Shown: piece by piece, positions 38,274-48,090 of the stretch | Position numbering within the stretch: position 1 is the first letter of the stretch | Layout: the number at the start of each line of letters is the position of its first letter | Assembly (NCBI GenBank): GCA_028285205.1 | Contig: JANQQA010000298.1 | Coordinates: 1 to 64,000 of the forward strand | DNA: 64,000 bases | DNA from: Bythopirellula sp. | GTDB taxonomy: Bacteria; Planctomycetota; Planctomycetia; Pirellulales; Lacipirellulaceae | Reading direction: 5' to 3' | Made by a program: the position numbers and the translations under genes | Notes under the pieces: generated by a model | Seen by the model: the letters and a program-made list of their open reading frames with translations, nothing else | Told to the model about the DNA's origin: nothing | The model's database searches: none

Positions 38274-39377
38274 CTACCCGCACATCTGGTTGAGGTCGCG
38301 GAGGTATTCGATCGCTTCGTCGACCTCTGGTGCTTCGACGCCGGGTTGCCGACCGGCGCGGTCGCATTCGCCGAGTAGCACCAGGTCGTCGTAGTGGTCC
38401 GACTCGCGCAAGCGGCGGTGGGCGCGTCGGCCTAACGATTGGTCGGCGATGCCGTGGGCGAGCATGTGATGTTCGATCAGCCAGGCGGTGCGCCCGGAGA
38501 TCGTATCCTCGAGTGCTTCCAGTCCCGCGGCAACATGATCGAGCGGATCGATCGCTTTGCCCACATCGTGCAGCAACGCTGCGAGGAGAAAATCTTCGTC
38601 GTACGGCTGTTCGTCGCGGGCGTGATCGAAGACTTGCAAACTGTGATACAGCGCATCACCTTCCGGGTGATACTTGAGGTTCTGCTGAACGTTCTCTAAC
38701 GGAAGGAGTAGTGATTCGTAGATTTGAAAACGATCGATCTTCTCGTCGATTTCGACCAGCGCTGTTTCGATGTCAAGGTCCGGATACTCATTGGCGAGGA
38801 ATTGCTCAAGTTGCGGAATACTCGTCCGCTCGATTGCCTTGCCGGTGATGGAACTCTTGAATACATAGTGAGCTTGATTGGCTGCATAGATTGTCAATTC
38901 AATCGGGAACTCACCTTGCACATGAACATGATTGAAAGTTTGCTGCTCGCCATTCTTGCGCACCTGCTTGCGTTCAACTTCGTACGGTGTGCCAAGCTGA
39001 TCGAGTTGGTGCGTCACTGCCTCGACCGTATCGGAGAATACGTGCAGGTCGATATCGCTCCCTTGGCGAATGTGTCCGGTGAGTACGCTGCCGATCAGCC
39101 GCGGTCGAAACGGAGCCAGCTGTTTCATCAGCGCCAGGGCGGTCAGTCGCATTTGCTGCAAGTTTTCGCTCCGCCGATCTCCTTCGTACGGCCGCGCCAG
39201 CATCTGAACCTGGTCGCGAATCTCAGTGTTACTTGGCAGATCGGCCGGCTTGGCCCAGCCTTGGCAAAGCTTGCGAGCCGCTTTCATTTTGGCTCTGTAG
39301 TACTCGGACTCTTGCCGCTCGTACATTAGCCGAGCCGCTTCCCAGGCGATTTGACGCCGCAGTTTGGAGTTTTGCAT
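38274..39377 (-). CDS. Nucleotidyltransferase-HD fusion protein
   Basis: LIGSVLTGHIRQGSDIDLHVFSD (GS...DxD NTase core); YHSLQVFDHARDEQ...LLAALLHDVGKAIDP...LIEHHMLAH (HD domain). Confidence 0.8.
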   Translation of the reverse strand: MQNSKLRRQIAWEAARLMYERQESEYYRAKMKAARKLCQGWAKPADLPSNTEIRDQVQMLARPYEGDRRSENLQQMRLTALALMKQLAPFRPRLIGSVLTGHIRQGSDIDLHVFSDTVEAVTHQLDQLGTPYEVERKQVRKNGEQQTFNHVHVQGEFPIELTIYAANQAHYVFKSSITGKAIERTSIPQLEQFLANEYPDLDIETALVEIDEKIDRFQIYESLLLPLENVQQNLKYHPEGDALYHSLQVFDHARDEQPYDEDFLLAALLHDVGKAIDPLDHVAAGLEALEDTISGRTAWLIEHHMLAHGIADQSLGRRAHRRLRESDHYDDLVLLGECDRAGRQPGVEAPEVDEAIEYLRDLNQMCG

Positions 39378-39634
39378 CGAGAGGCGCCGTTAGCCCAATC
39401 GACCGGCGCGGGGCATCTAAAACCGAAGCAGAGGCACGAGCAGCACGGCTCGCAATGCGTCTAGAATAGGCAGAGCTGTCGCACGTGTCGATGGCAAACC
39501 CACAAGATTCGCGGTTCGACAATTGGCAGCATCTTAGATAAGCTAGAAGTTTCCCAATCCTTCAGCGGGCCAGTCAGGTACAGCTTGCAATCAGTTTCCA
39601 TGGCGCCAGGCCCCGCAGCCCGAATCAAGTAACA

Positions 39635-40708
39635 ATGACCGAGTACCATCCGCTCCAGGATATCAATATCCTGGACACCACGTCGCTGACCGCTCCCACG
39701 GAATTGAAGACGGAATTCTGCCTCACTGACGAAGGCGGCGAGTCCGTTTATCAGGCGCGAGAAACCGTCAAAGCCATACTCCGCGGTGAGGATCGTCGGC
39801 TGATCGCAATCGTCGGGCCTTGTTCGATTCACGACCGTGATGCGGCCATCGAATACGCCGAGAAGCTCAAGCCCGTGGCCGACAAGGTCAACGACCGCAT
39901 CGTCGTGTTGATGCGCGTGTACTTCGAGAAACCACGCACCACCGTCGGTTGGAAGGGACTGATCAACGATCCGCATCTCAATGGCACATTTGAGATGGGC
40001 GAGGGACTTCGGCTGGCACGCGAGATTCTGCTCGACATTACCGAGGTCGGTCTGCCGGCAGCGACCGAGATGCTGGAACCGATCACGCCGCAATACATTG
40101 CTGACCTGGTGACGCTCGCGTCGATTGGCGCGCGAACGACCGAGTCGCCCACGCATCGTCAGATGGCAAGCGGGTTGTCGATGCCGGTCGGCTTCAAGAA
40201 CAGCACGGAAGGCAGTTTGGAAGTGGCGATGAACGCGATGCAAGCTGCACGTACGCCGCATACGTTTCTTGGGATCGATCACGCGGGCAAGACCTGCATG
40301 GTCCATACGCGCGGCAACGACATGGGACACCTCATTCTCCGTGGCGGACGGACCGGGCCCAACTACGATGCTGCGAGTCTGGCTGACGCAAGCGTGAAGC
40401 TGGCATCAGCCAAGTTGCCGCCGCGATTCGTGGTCGATTGCAGCCATGCGAACTCGAATAAGGACTACGCCAAGCAATCGATCGCATGGAACGACGTGGT
40501 CGCGCAACGTGCCGCTGGCAACGACGAGATCGTAGGGTTGATGCTTGAGAGCAATCTTAACGCCGGCAAACAGAGCCTAACTTTGGACCTTTCCGAACTG
40601 AAGTATGGCGTGTCGATCACTGACGGGTGCATCGCCTTCGACGAGACTGAAGAGTTGCTGTTGAGCGCCTATTCCACACTAGAAGCGACCACCGCCGCTG
40701 CTGGCTAG
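39635..40708 (+). CDS. aroG: 3-deoxy-7-phosphoheptulonate (DAHP) synthase, class I alpha
   Basis: IAIVGPCSIHDRDAAIEYAEKL; RVYFEKPRTTVGWKGLINDPHLNGTFEMGEGLRLAREIL; GFKNSTEGSLEVAMNAM; VDCSHANSNKDY. Confidence 0.94.
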   Translation: MTEYHPLQDINILDTTSLTAPTELKTEFCLTDEGGESVYQARETVKAILRGEDRRLIAIVGPCSIHDRDAAIEYAEKLKPVADKVNDRIVVLMRVYFEKPRTTVGWKGLINDPHLNGTFEMGEGLRLAREILLDITEVGLPAATEMLEPITPQYIADLVTLASIGARTTESPTHRQMASGLSMPVGFKNSTEGSLEVAMNAMQAARTPHTFLGIDHAGKTCMVHTRGNDMGHLILRGGRTGPNYDAASLADASVKLASAKLPPRFVVDCSHANSNKDYAKQSIAWNDVVAQRAAGNDEIVGLMLESNLNAGKQSLTLDLSELKYGVSITDGCIAFDETEELLLSAYSTLEATTAAAG

Positions 40709-40758
40709 CTGCTTGACGCTCAATACATTTTATCAAGGATCGCATCACACCAAGCTGC

Positions 40759-41688
40759 ATGAACGACGTCCCTCCGCTTCCTGAAAACATCCGCAGTGTT
40801 CAGCCTGGGGGCGGCCGGTGTTATGAGATCGAGCTCGCTTGGGGGCGTCTACGGCGATGGTACCTGAAGACGTTTCGAAGTGGCTACGTGGAGCGGATGG
40901 CGGCCTCGCGTCGTGGTGACACCGAGGGAGCGCCGCACGAGATTCTCGATCCGCGCGACCTAAAGTACTGCTGCAATCTATGCACGGCCCATTGGTCGCC
41001 CGAGGACGACCCGTTTCGTTGGCGCGAATCAATTCCGTTTGCCCGTTGGGGGCTCGCGGAGTTGCAACTCATGGGCTGGCCCCTGTTGTTTGTGACCGTG
41101 CTGTTATGGACGTTTTGTGGTCCGTGGCGGTGGCTGGCGATCGCTCCGGCAATTGCGCTGGGACTGGTGGTCTACTTCTTTCGTGATCCAACGCGAGTGA
41201 TTCCGTCAGATCCCAATGCGATCGTCTCACCGGCGGATGGAACGATTGCGGAGGTGACGGAGGTTGATCATTACGATTTCCTCGACGGTCCAGCCGTTAG
41301 GATCGGTATCTTCCTGTCGATCTTCAATGTCCACGTCAATCGAGCTCCACGCCGGGCATGTGTCGTCGACATGCATTACAAACCGGGTGAGTTCCTGAAT
41401 GCGATGAACCCGGAGAGCGCGCTGCGTAACGAGTTCCTGTGGATTGGACTAGCTGAAGTCGATGCGCCGCATCGCAAGCTGGCCGTACGAGCGATTTCGG
41501 GGCTGATTGCGCGCCGCATTGTCTGCGTATTGAAGCCTGGGCAAGAGGTCCGGCGCGGCGAGAAATTTGGTATGATCAAACTTGGCTCGCGAACGGAACT
41601 CATACTCCCGCGCGACAGCGTGCGGATAGACGTCGAAGTCGGCCAAAAAGTACAGGCTGGCAGTTCCGTGCTGGCTTGGTATGTTTGA
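40759..41688 (+). CDS. psd: Phosphatidylserine decarboxylase family protein with N-terminal extension
   Basis: FFRDPTRVIPSDPNAIVSPADGTIAEV; FLSIFNVHVNRAP; FGMIKLGSRTELILP. Confidence 0.88.
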   Translation: MNDVPPLPENIRSVQPGGGRCYEIELAWGRLRRWYLKTFRSGYVERMAASRRGDTEGAPHEILDPRDLKYCCNLCTAHWSPEDDPFRWRESIPFARWGLAELQLMGWPLLFVTVLLWTFCGPWRWLAIAPAIALGLVVYFFRDPTRVIPSDPNAIVSPADGTIAEVTEVDHYDFLDGPAVRIGIFLSIFNVHVNRAPRRACVVDMHYKPGEFLNAMNPESALRNEFLWIGLAEVDAPHRKLAVRAISGLIARRIVCVLKPGQEVRRGEKFGMIKLGSRTELILPRDSVRIDVEVGQKVQAGSSVLAWYV

Positions 41689-41735
41689 GCGTGTTGGTGA
41701 TCCGCCGGCTCGTGCTGTTTTTTCGGGAATTCTGA

Positions 41736-42599
41736 ATGCGTCCTGTCCGACCAATTGCAGTGCTGCCAACGCTGTTTACGCTGGGGAACCTCGTTTGTGG
41801 GTTCTTCGCAATCGTCGTGGCTTCACGCATTGCGAAGCCCGGGATGGTGGATGTTGTCCCAGCGCCGCGGCTGGAGACTGCCGGGCAGCTTTGGGGCAGT
41901 GTTGATCCGACGCATAATCTGCTGTTATGCGGTGCGCTGATCATCATGGCGATGCTGTTTGACATGTTCGACGGGCAGGTAGCCCGGCTGACGCGGACAG
42001 CCAGCGACTTTGGCGGCCAGTTGGACAGCTTGTGCGATGTCGTCTCGTTCGGGGTCGCACCGGCGTTTCTGTTGGTGAAGATGTGCCCACAGTTCACTGA
42101 GCTGCATCGCGAAGCAGTGTGGTCGATCGCGGCATTGTTCACGTGTTGCGCGGCATTGCGATTAGCTCGCTTCAACGTCGAAACGGATGAGCACGACGAC
42201 CACGGCTGGTTCGCGGGGCTGCCTTCGCCTGCTGCCGCTGCGGTGATTGCCAGTTTCGCGATTCTGTCGTACACAATTCGCAACGAGATTAACTTCGAGG
42301 TCTATCGCGATTTCGACTGGTGGATGCAACGGTTGCTGCCGATATTTTCGATCGGTGTCGCACTGTTGATGGTGTCCCGCGTGCCGTACCCGCACGTGGT
42401 GACCCAACTGTTGCGCGGCAGACGCAGTTTCGCACATGTCGTGATGATCGTCGTGGCAATGATTGGACTGTTCACAGTGCGGTGGTATGCCATTCCGATT
42501 CTGGGTTGCGGATACGTGGCGATTCCGGCGTTGAGGGCAATCTGGTTGGCAGTGGCCAAGCGGAAACAGGATATGGGACGTACCAGCGGGGCGGTTTAG
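41736..42599 (+). CDS. pssA: CDP-diacylglycerol-serine O-phosphatidyltransferase
   Basis: FDMFDGQVARLTRTASDFGGQLDSLCDVVSFGVAPA (CDP-alcohol phosphotransferase motif). Confidence 0.94.
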   Translation: MRPVRPIAVLPTLFTLGNLVCGFFAIVVASRIAKPGMVDVVPAPRLETAGQLWGSVDPTHNLLLCGALIIMAMLFDMFDGQVARLTRTASDFGGQLDSLCDVVSFGVAPAFLLVKMCPQFTELHREAVWSIAALFTCCAALRLARFNVETDEHDDHGWFAGLPSPAAAAVIASFAILSYTIRNEINFEVYRDFDWWMQRLLPIFSIGVALLMVSRVPYPHVVTQLLRGRRSFAHVVMIVVAMIGLFTVRWYAIPILGCGYVAIPALRAIWLAVAKRKQDMGRTSGAV

Positions 42600-42602
42600 C
42601 CG

Positions 42603-43196
42603 ATGTTCACAGGATTGGTTCAGAGTTTGGCCGAAGTGCGGAGCATTGTCTCCGATGGTCCTGGCGTGCGACTGACGATCGCGGAACCGGCGATCACACA
42701 GGAGGTGGCATTGGGGGACAGCATCGCGGTGAACGGCTGTTGCCTCACTGTTGTCGCCAAGGATGAGGTGTCGATGCAGTTTGACGCGGGTGCCGAAACC
42801 TTGCAGCGCACGACACTGGGGGAACTCGTGGAGAGCGACCGAGTCAACCTGGAGACCTCGCTGCGAATGGGCGATTCGTTGGGCGGACATCTGGTCAGCG
42901 GACACATTGATGGTGTAGGCAGCGTGGACCAGCGCGTGGACGACGCGGAGTGGTCGACGATCTGGTTTCGAGTGCCAGGAGAGCTGACGCGACAGATGGC
43001 GAGCAAAGGGTCGGTCGCGGTTGACGGGGTGAGCTTGACGTTGGTCGACGTCGAAGACGATCGATTCAGCGTAGCGCTGATCCCGCACACACTGGCAGTG
43101 ACGACGCTGGGGAAACGCAAGGTTGGCGATCGAGTGAATCTCGAAACTGACTTGCTGGCGAAGTACGTACAACGCCAATTGGAGTGGAAGGTTTAG
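42603..43196 (+). CDS. ribE: Riboflavin synthase, alpha subunit
   Basis: MFTGLVQSLAEVRSI; GDSIAVNGCCLTVVA; GGHLVSGHIDGVG; VAVDGVSLTLVDV. Confidence 0.95.
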   Translation: MFTGLVQSLAEVRSIVSDGPGVRLTIAEPAITQEVALGDSIAVNGCCLTVVAKDEVSMQFDAGAETLQRTTLGELVESDRVNLETSLRMGDSLGGHLVSGHIDGVGSVDQRVDDAEWSTIWFRVPGELTRQMASKGSVAVDGVSLTLVDVEDDRFSVALIPHTLAVTTLGKRKVGDRVNLETDLLAKYVQRQLEWKV

Positions 43197-43251
43197 GGCC
43201 ATTCGCCGCCAGCTTGATAAGTTGCGGCGAAGCGAGCAAACAAAGGCGTTT

Positions 43252-44160
43252 ATGTCGTCACGGCAAACAAAGACTTTCTTGATGGAGCGATTCCGCGAGG
43301 TCGGCATTCAACCGGCCACGCGGCACGGTCAGAATTTTCTGATTGACCTCAACCTGCAGCAGTTGATCGTCGATGCTGCGGACCTATCGTCCAGCGACGT
43401 CGTACTGGAGGTTGGCACAGGCACGGGCGCGCTGACGGCGCTGATGGCCAAACGCGCCGGTGCGGTGATTACCGTGGAGATTGACGGCCATCTGTTTGAG
43501 TTGGCGAGTGAGTTGTTGCTCGACTTCGAAAACGTCACGATGCTCAAGCACGATGCTTTGAAGAATAAGAATCAATTCGATTCGCGCGTGTTGGAGGCGA
43601 TCGGTAGAGAACTCGACAAAGACAACGAGCGACGACTCAAGCTGGTCGCCAATCTCCCCTACAACGTGGCCACGCCAGTACTATCGAATTTGCTGAGCAG
43701 TCCGTACGTGCCCCACTCGCTTGTGGCGACGATTCAAAAGGAACTGGGCGATCGGATCGTAGCCAAACCGGGGACGAAGGACTACGGCGCGCTGAGTGTG
43801 TGGATGCAGTGCCAGGCAGATACCGAGATCGTGCGGATCATGCCTCCGAGTGTGTTTTGGCCGCCACCAAAAGTGGAATCAGCCATCGTGCGAATCGTGG
43901 TGAACAAAGACCGACGCAGCCAGGTGCCAGACCTGCGCTACTTTCACCAATTCGTGAAAGCGATCTTCATTCACCGTCGGAAGTTCCTCAGAGCGAACGT
44001 CGTCGCGGCGATGAAGCAACACTTGACCAAAGAAGAGGTCGACGCGGTGCTGGCCGAGATGGAGTTTGCGCCCGACACGCGCACCGAGCAACTCGACGTC
44101 GACACGTTGTTGCGGCTCACGGAACTTGTGCGGGTGCGAGCCCCGGATTGGACACTTTAG
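43252..44160 (+). CDS. rsmA: 16S rRNA (adenine1518-N6/adenine1519-N6)-dimethyltransferase
   Basis: GQNFLIDLNLQQLIVDAA; VLEVGTGTGALTALMAK; VANLPYNVATPVL. Confidence 0.92.
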   Translation: MSSRQTKTFLMERFREVGIQPATRHGQNFLIDLNLQQLIVDAADLSSSDVVLEVGTGTGALTALMAKRAGAVITVEIDGHLFELASELLLDFENVTMLKHDALKNKNQFDSRVLEAIGRELDKDNERRLKLVANLPYNVATPVLSNLLSSPYVPHSLVATIQKELGDRIVAKPGTKDYGALSVWMQCQADTEIVRIMPPSVFWPPPKVESAIVRIVVNKDRRSQVPDLRYFHQFVKAIFIHRRKFLRANVVAAMKQHLTKEEVDAVLAEMEFAPDTRTEQLDVDTLLRLTELVRVRAPDWTL

Positions 44161-44378
44161 GCCGACCGAGGCTTGATGCGTTCGATTTGTTCAACCGCGG
44201 CGAGCGGCACGCGAATCTGCCCGTCAGCCTCAAAGAACGAGAGCTCGCCATCTAGAATCAACTGCCGAACCGCCTTGCGAGTGACGCCCCAACGATGTGC
44301 GAGGTGGGTGAGTGAGTAGCTGTCATCACGCCCGTCGTGTGGTTCGTGCTGACTAGGGACTTTCATCGGGGCCATCAC
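44157..44378 (-). CDS. Excisionase/MerR-like helix-turn-helix small DNA-binding protein
   Basis: YSLTHLAHRWGVTRKAVRQLILDGELSFFEADGQIRVPLAAVEQI; stop overlaps the rsmA stop on the opposite strand. Confidence 0.65.
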   Translation of the reverse strand: MMAPMKVPSQHEPHDGRDDSYSLTHLAHRWGVTRKAVRQLILDGELSFFEADGQIRVPLAAVEQIERIKPRSA

Positions 44379-44608
44379 GATCCTCCTACATGAAGTGCGA
44401 TCCGCAGATTGCTGTGGCAGCCGTACGTATGGATTATAGCAAACGAGCCGATTAGCTGGCTAGGAATCACACCACACCGGGGCCCGAGAGAGGTCGAACC
44501 GCTCGTCGGGTGAGCGTGTCCGTGGTAGAGTGGAGAACTCTGTTTGCCGAGCAATGCGACGATGCACTGCGCTGCAGCAATTATGGACCCGACTGGTATC
44601 GCACTTAT

Positions 44609-45202
44609 ATGCCGCGTACTGCCTCTATCGATCGAAAGACTGCCGAGACGCAGATTGCGCTGGAGCTGGATCTCGATGGCTCGGGTCAGGCGGACGTCGA
44701 GACCGGCGTTGGCTTCCTCGACCACATGCTTGAGCTGTTCACCAAGCACAGCGTGATTGATCTGAAGATTCGAGCCAAGGGCGATCTGCACGTCGATCAG
44801 CATCACACCGTCGAAGACACCGGCATCTGCCTCGGGCAAGCGATTCGTCAGGCATTGGGCGACAAAGCCGGCATCCGCCGCTATGGCCACTTTACGTTGC
44901 CGATGGAAGAGACCTTGGTCACGGTGGCAATCGATTTCAGTGGTCGCTACGCACTGGCCTACAACGCGCCAACGCCGGCGGCGAAGATCGGCGACTTCGA
45001 CAGCGAGCTGCTCGAAGACTTCTGGCAAGCAACAGCTGCCAACGCGTTGTGCAACCTGCACGTGCTTTTGCACTATGGGCGAAACAGTCACCACATCGCC
45101 GAAGCGGTATTCAAGGCATCGGCGCGGGCAATGCGAATGGCGATTGAAGACGATCCACGCATGACCGGTGTGCCGAGCACCAAAGGCACGCTGGACAGTT
45201 AG
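44609..45202 (+). CDS. hisB: Imidazoleglycerol-phosphate dehydratase
   Basis: [75 protein letters not shown]. Confidence 0.95.
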   Translation: MPRTASIDRKTAETQIALELDLDGSGQADVETGVGFLDHMLELFTKHSVIDLKIRAKGDLHVDQHHTVEDTGICLGQAIRQALGDKAGIRRYGHFTLPMEETLVTVAIDFSGRYALAYNAPTPAAKIGDFDSELLEDFWQATAANALCNLHVLLHYGRNSHHIAEAVFKASARAMRMAIEDDPRMTGVPSTKGTLDS

Positions 45203-45205
45203 CAG

Positions 45206-45817
45206 CTACTCGCCAAATTCCTCCGAGTAATCGGCCAACGCCGCCTGGACGACTTGCTCTGCGTGCTCGCGGCCGTAGACCGAGTCGATTGCCACTTTCG
45301 GATCGCCCGGGGTCAGCATCTTGTACGTGCTGAAGTAGTGCCGCAACCGGTTGACCATCACTTCAGGAAGCTCCGACACGTCTTCGACCCGCTCCCACAT
45401 CGCGTCGCTCACCAGCACAGCGATGATCTTGTCGTCGGCCTCTTCGTTGTCGAGCATCGGCAACCCGCCGACAATGCGTGCCTTGAGGATCACTTCCGCG
45501 ACGTTAATTGGGCGTTCGCTGATCACACAGATATCAAGTGGGTCATGATCGCCTGTCTTTGCTCCTGGCATCAATGATCGCACACGACTACCGCAATACG
45601 TTTTCGGAATGAAGCCGTACAAAGTCGGGCAGAACGACGAGGTGCGGTTGGGTCGGTCAACCTGCAGGTAACCGGTCTTTTTATCCAACTCGTACTTCAC
45701 GCGATCAAACGGTGTCAGCTCGATATAGGCATTGACGACGCTAGGCGGATTAGGACCGACGTCCAATCCGTGCCACGGGTGCGGACGCCACTTGTAAAAC
45801 GGTGATGGGAAACCCAT
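45206..45817 (-). CDS. ppa: Inorganic pyrophosphatase
   Basis: [73 protein letters not shown]. Confidence 0.93.
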   Translation of the reverse strand: MGFPSPFYKWRPHPWHGLDVGPNPPSVVNAYIELTPFDRVKYELDKKTGYLQVDRPNRTSSFCPTLYGFIPKTYCGSRVRSLMPGAKTGDHDPLDICVISERPINVAEVILKARIVGGLPMLDNEEADDKIIAVLVSDAMWERVEDVSELPEVMVNRLRHYFSTYKMLTPGDPKVAIDSVYGREHAEQVVQAALADYSEEFGE

Positions 45818-45863
45818 GACAGCCTTGTTGCTAAGCGTTGGGGAGGGAATTCAGAACGTCCGC

Positions 45864-47189
45864 CTAGCGGTGCTCGTCACCTTGATCTACATACGTTTCC
45901 AGGAATCGCGTCAGCCGTTGGAAGTCGCTTTCCGGCTCGATATAGCGCACGACCGTGACGAGTGTTTCGGGATCGACGAGCCGCTCGAACGGCACATATT
46001 CCAGTTGCAGTTGGCCCGATACCGAAACCATGACCCCGTTGAGCCCCTGCTCGACCAACGCGCGGTAGGCGCCAACGCCCAGTTGGCTGCCCAACATCAC
46101 GTCGAAGGCGTGAGGCTTCGCACAACGCGCCTCGTATCCAAGCTGCAAGGCATTAATCTTGCGTGAGCGTCCGGTCTGGCGGTTGTACTCTTTGGCGATC
46201 AAGTCCGCGAACACGTCGTGCAGATTGATCGCACTGATGTTGATGTGGCCGTGATCATCGCGATCGACGCCCTCGAGGTAGCTACTAGGCAGGAACTCTG
46301 CCAGGCCTTCCGCGATCACAATCACGCCGTACTGCTTGCCCTCGCGCTCACGTGTGGTAATCGTCGCGACGATGCGCGGGATGACTTCGTCCATATTCAT
46401 CACCGGTCGCGTCGTTTTCTCGCCCGTCTGCGGATCGACGACTTCCTCGATGTCGCGATACTTGCCGACGATGTCTTCCACACTGACGACCAAGCTCGCT
46501 TCGCCTGCGATCGCCACACCGTATGCCAGCCAGCCCGCGCTACGTCCCATCGACTCGGCTAGGAAGTATGTCTGATTGGCTTCCGCGTCTGCCAACAGAT
46601 TGCGAACTTCCCCAGCCAGAAAATCAACGGCCGTAAAGTAGCCGAAAGTAAAGTCGATCCCGCGATAGTCGTTGTCGATCGTTTTGGGCAGATGCACGAC
46701 CGGGATGCGATGCGCGTCCAGGGGCAGTCGTTCCTGAAACATCTTGAATTTGTTGGCGGTCTTCAGCGTGTCGTCGCCACCGATCGAGATCAGCAGATCA
46801 ACGCCGATGGAGCGTAGCGCTTCGTAGACGCGCTTCAGCGGGGCACTCTTCTCCTCGTCGTTGAGGTGCGAAGGATGCGAGACGTTCTTGCCCGGGTTGG
46901 CGCGGGCGGTGCCGATCATGATGCCCTGCGAGTTACGCGTGCGGCCGAGCATCTTGTGATCGACCAGCACGTAGTCGCGTCCCTCGACCAGCGGCTCTTT
47001 GCCGTCGAAATCGATCAGCTGCGAGTAACCATGCTTGATGCCCACCACCTCGATGTCGTTGCGGAGAAATGACGTCGCAGCCGCCGAGATGACGGCATTC
47101 GCGGCAGGCGCGGGGCCGCCGGCAAACAGGATCGCGGCGCGGCGGAAATTGTGTTGTTTTTTCTGAGGACTGGAAAGCGTTTCGGACAT
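45864..47189 (-). CDS. pfp: 6-phosphofructokinase, pyrophosphate-dependent type
   Basis: LFAGGPAPAANAVI; ISIGGDDTLKTANKF (GGDD); LPKTIDNDY (PKTIDND); ESMGRSAGW. Confidence 0.92.
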   Translation of the reverse strand: MSETLSSPQKKQHNFRRAAILFAGGPAPAANAVISAAATSFLRNDIEVVGIKHGYSQLIDFDGKEPLVEGRDYVLVDHKMLGRTRNSQGIMIGTARANPGKNVSHPSHLNDEEKSAPLKRVYEALRSIGVDLLISIGGDDTLKTANKFKMFQERLPLDAHRIPVVHLPKTIDNDYRGIDFTFGYFTAVDFLAGEVRNLLADAEANQTYFLAESMGRSAGWLAYGVAIAGEASLVVSVEDIVGKYRDIEEVVDPQTGEKTTRPVMNMDEVIPRIVATITTREREGKQYGVIVIAEGLAEFLPSSYLEGVDRDDHGHINISAINLHDVFADLIAKEYNRQTGRSRKINALQLGYEARCAKPHAFDVMLGSQLGVGAYRALVEQGLNGVMVSVSGQLQLEYVPFERLVDPETLVTVVRYIEPESDFQRLTRFLETYVDQGDEHR

Positions 47190-47421
47190 AGTGGTCGTTG
47201 ATCGGGGGGTGGGTAGGTGGGGGACTCGGTTTCAGGCTCCGCCCGGGAGGTCGTGACCAGGGCGAGCATTGCCGACTATTGTAAACTCCGCGGTATTCCA
47301 GGCAACTGGCTATAAACAGGCGGATTTGTCAGTGTTGACGGCGTATCCGAGCCAGTTTCGACGTCGCTGAAGCTGCAGAGCCTCCGCTCACTCCGTGTGT
47401 CGGGAATGGCCTGCCTCGTGC

Positions 47422-47573
47422 CGACTTTTGCTGAGTATTGCGGCCTGGGTTGTACTCTGAAAACACACTTTTAAACTCAAAAGTCGACCTTTTTTCGGCG
47501 TCAAGTTTTCGCAGGACCCCGCTACCAAGGCGTTTGCGAAATTCGGCTCGTGCAAAAACAACCGACTTTTGCA
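47422..47573. repeat. Copy B of a structured non-coding repeat (CGACTTTTG...CAAAAGTCG + TGCAAAA-loop-TTTTGCA)
   Basis: Inverted repeat 47422-47430/47478-47486 and hairpin TGCAAAAACAACCGACTTTTGCA; same organisation as 19498-19650. Confidence 0.55.
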
Positions 47574-48090
47574 TTTTCGACCCGCATCACTCCATTGAAG
47601 TTCGCCGTTAGCGTGCCGAGGGTTTTCGTCCTCGCTACACAGCGTTCGGTCTGCCAATCCAAGTGCGGCGCTGCTGTAGCGAACACCTATTCTACCAGAC
47701 CGAGTGGCCCAATTTCAGGAACAAAGTTTGGCGAGTCGCGACGGTGCAACTCGGCAAAGACTACGACGCGGATCGAAATTCGCAGCCAGCAGTTCTTGGT
47801 AGCGGAGTTCCAATACCTGCGGGTTCTGATTGAAACGGAACCTTGTAGCCCTCTATCCTTTGAATTGAAACTTAGGCGCCGTATCGGTTGTATTCGGTTT
47901 GACCATAAGGACACCACGGATTGGCACCTCGGTCAGATCACGCATATCCTAAGGCCGATTTTCGGTAGCTTCGATCGCAGTTCGAAGAAAAATATCCGAT
48001 AAATCTTCACCTTCCTGTCAAGATCTACGGCATTTCGGCGAAAGTCAGTCGACGCGACCCCGATCCAACCTGTGACAGAGGAACGTAACC

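Noticed and set aside
42162-43307. 381-aa minus-strand ORF
   Set aside because: Antisense to pssA, ribE and the rsmA 5' end; composition (His/Arg/Gln rich) typical of antisense artefacts.
47550-48002. 150-aa plus-strand ORF with a faintly protein-like C-terminus (FLVAEFQYLRVLIETEPCSPLSFELKLRRRIGCIRFDHKDTTDWHLGQITHILRPIFG)
   Set aside because: Could be a gene remnant, but the first half overlaps the structured repeat, no start signal is evident and I cannot name a family; left as unresolved.
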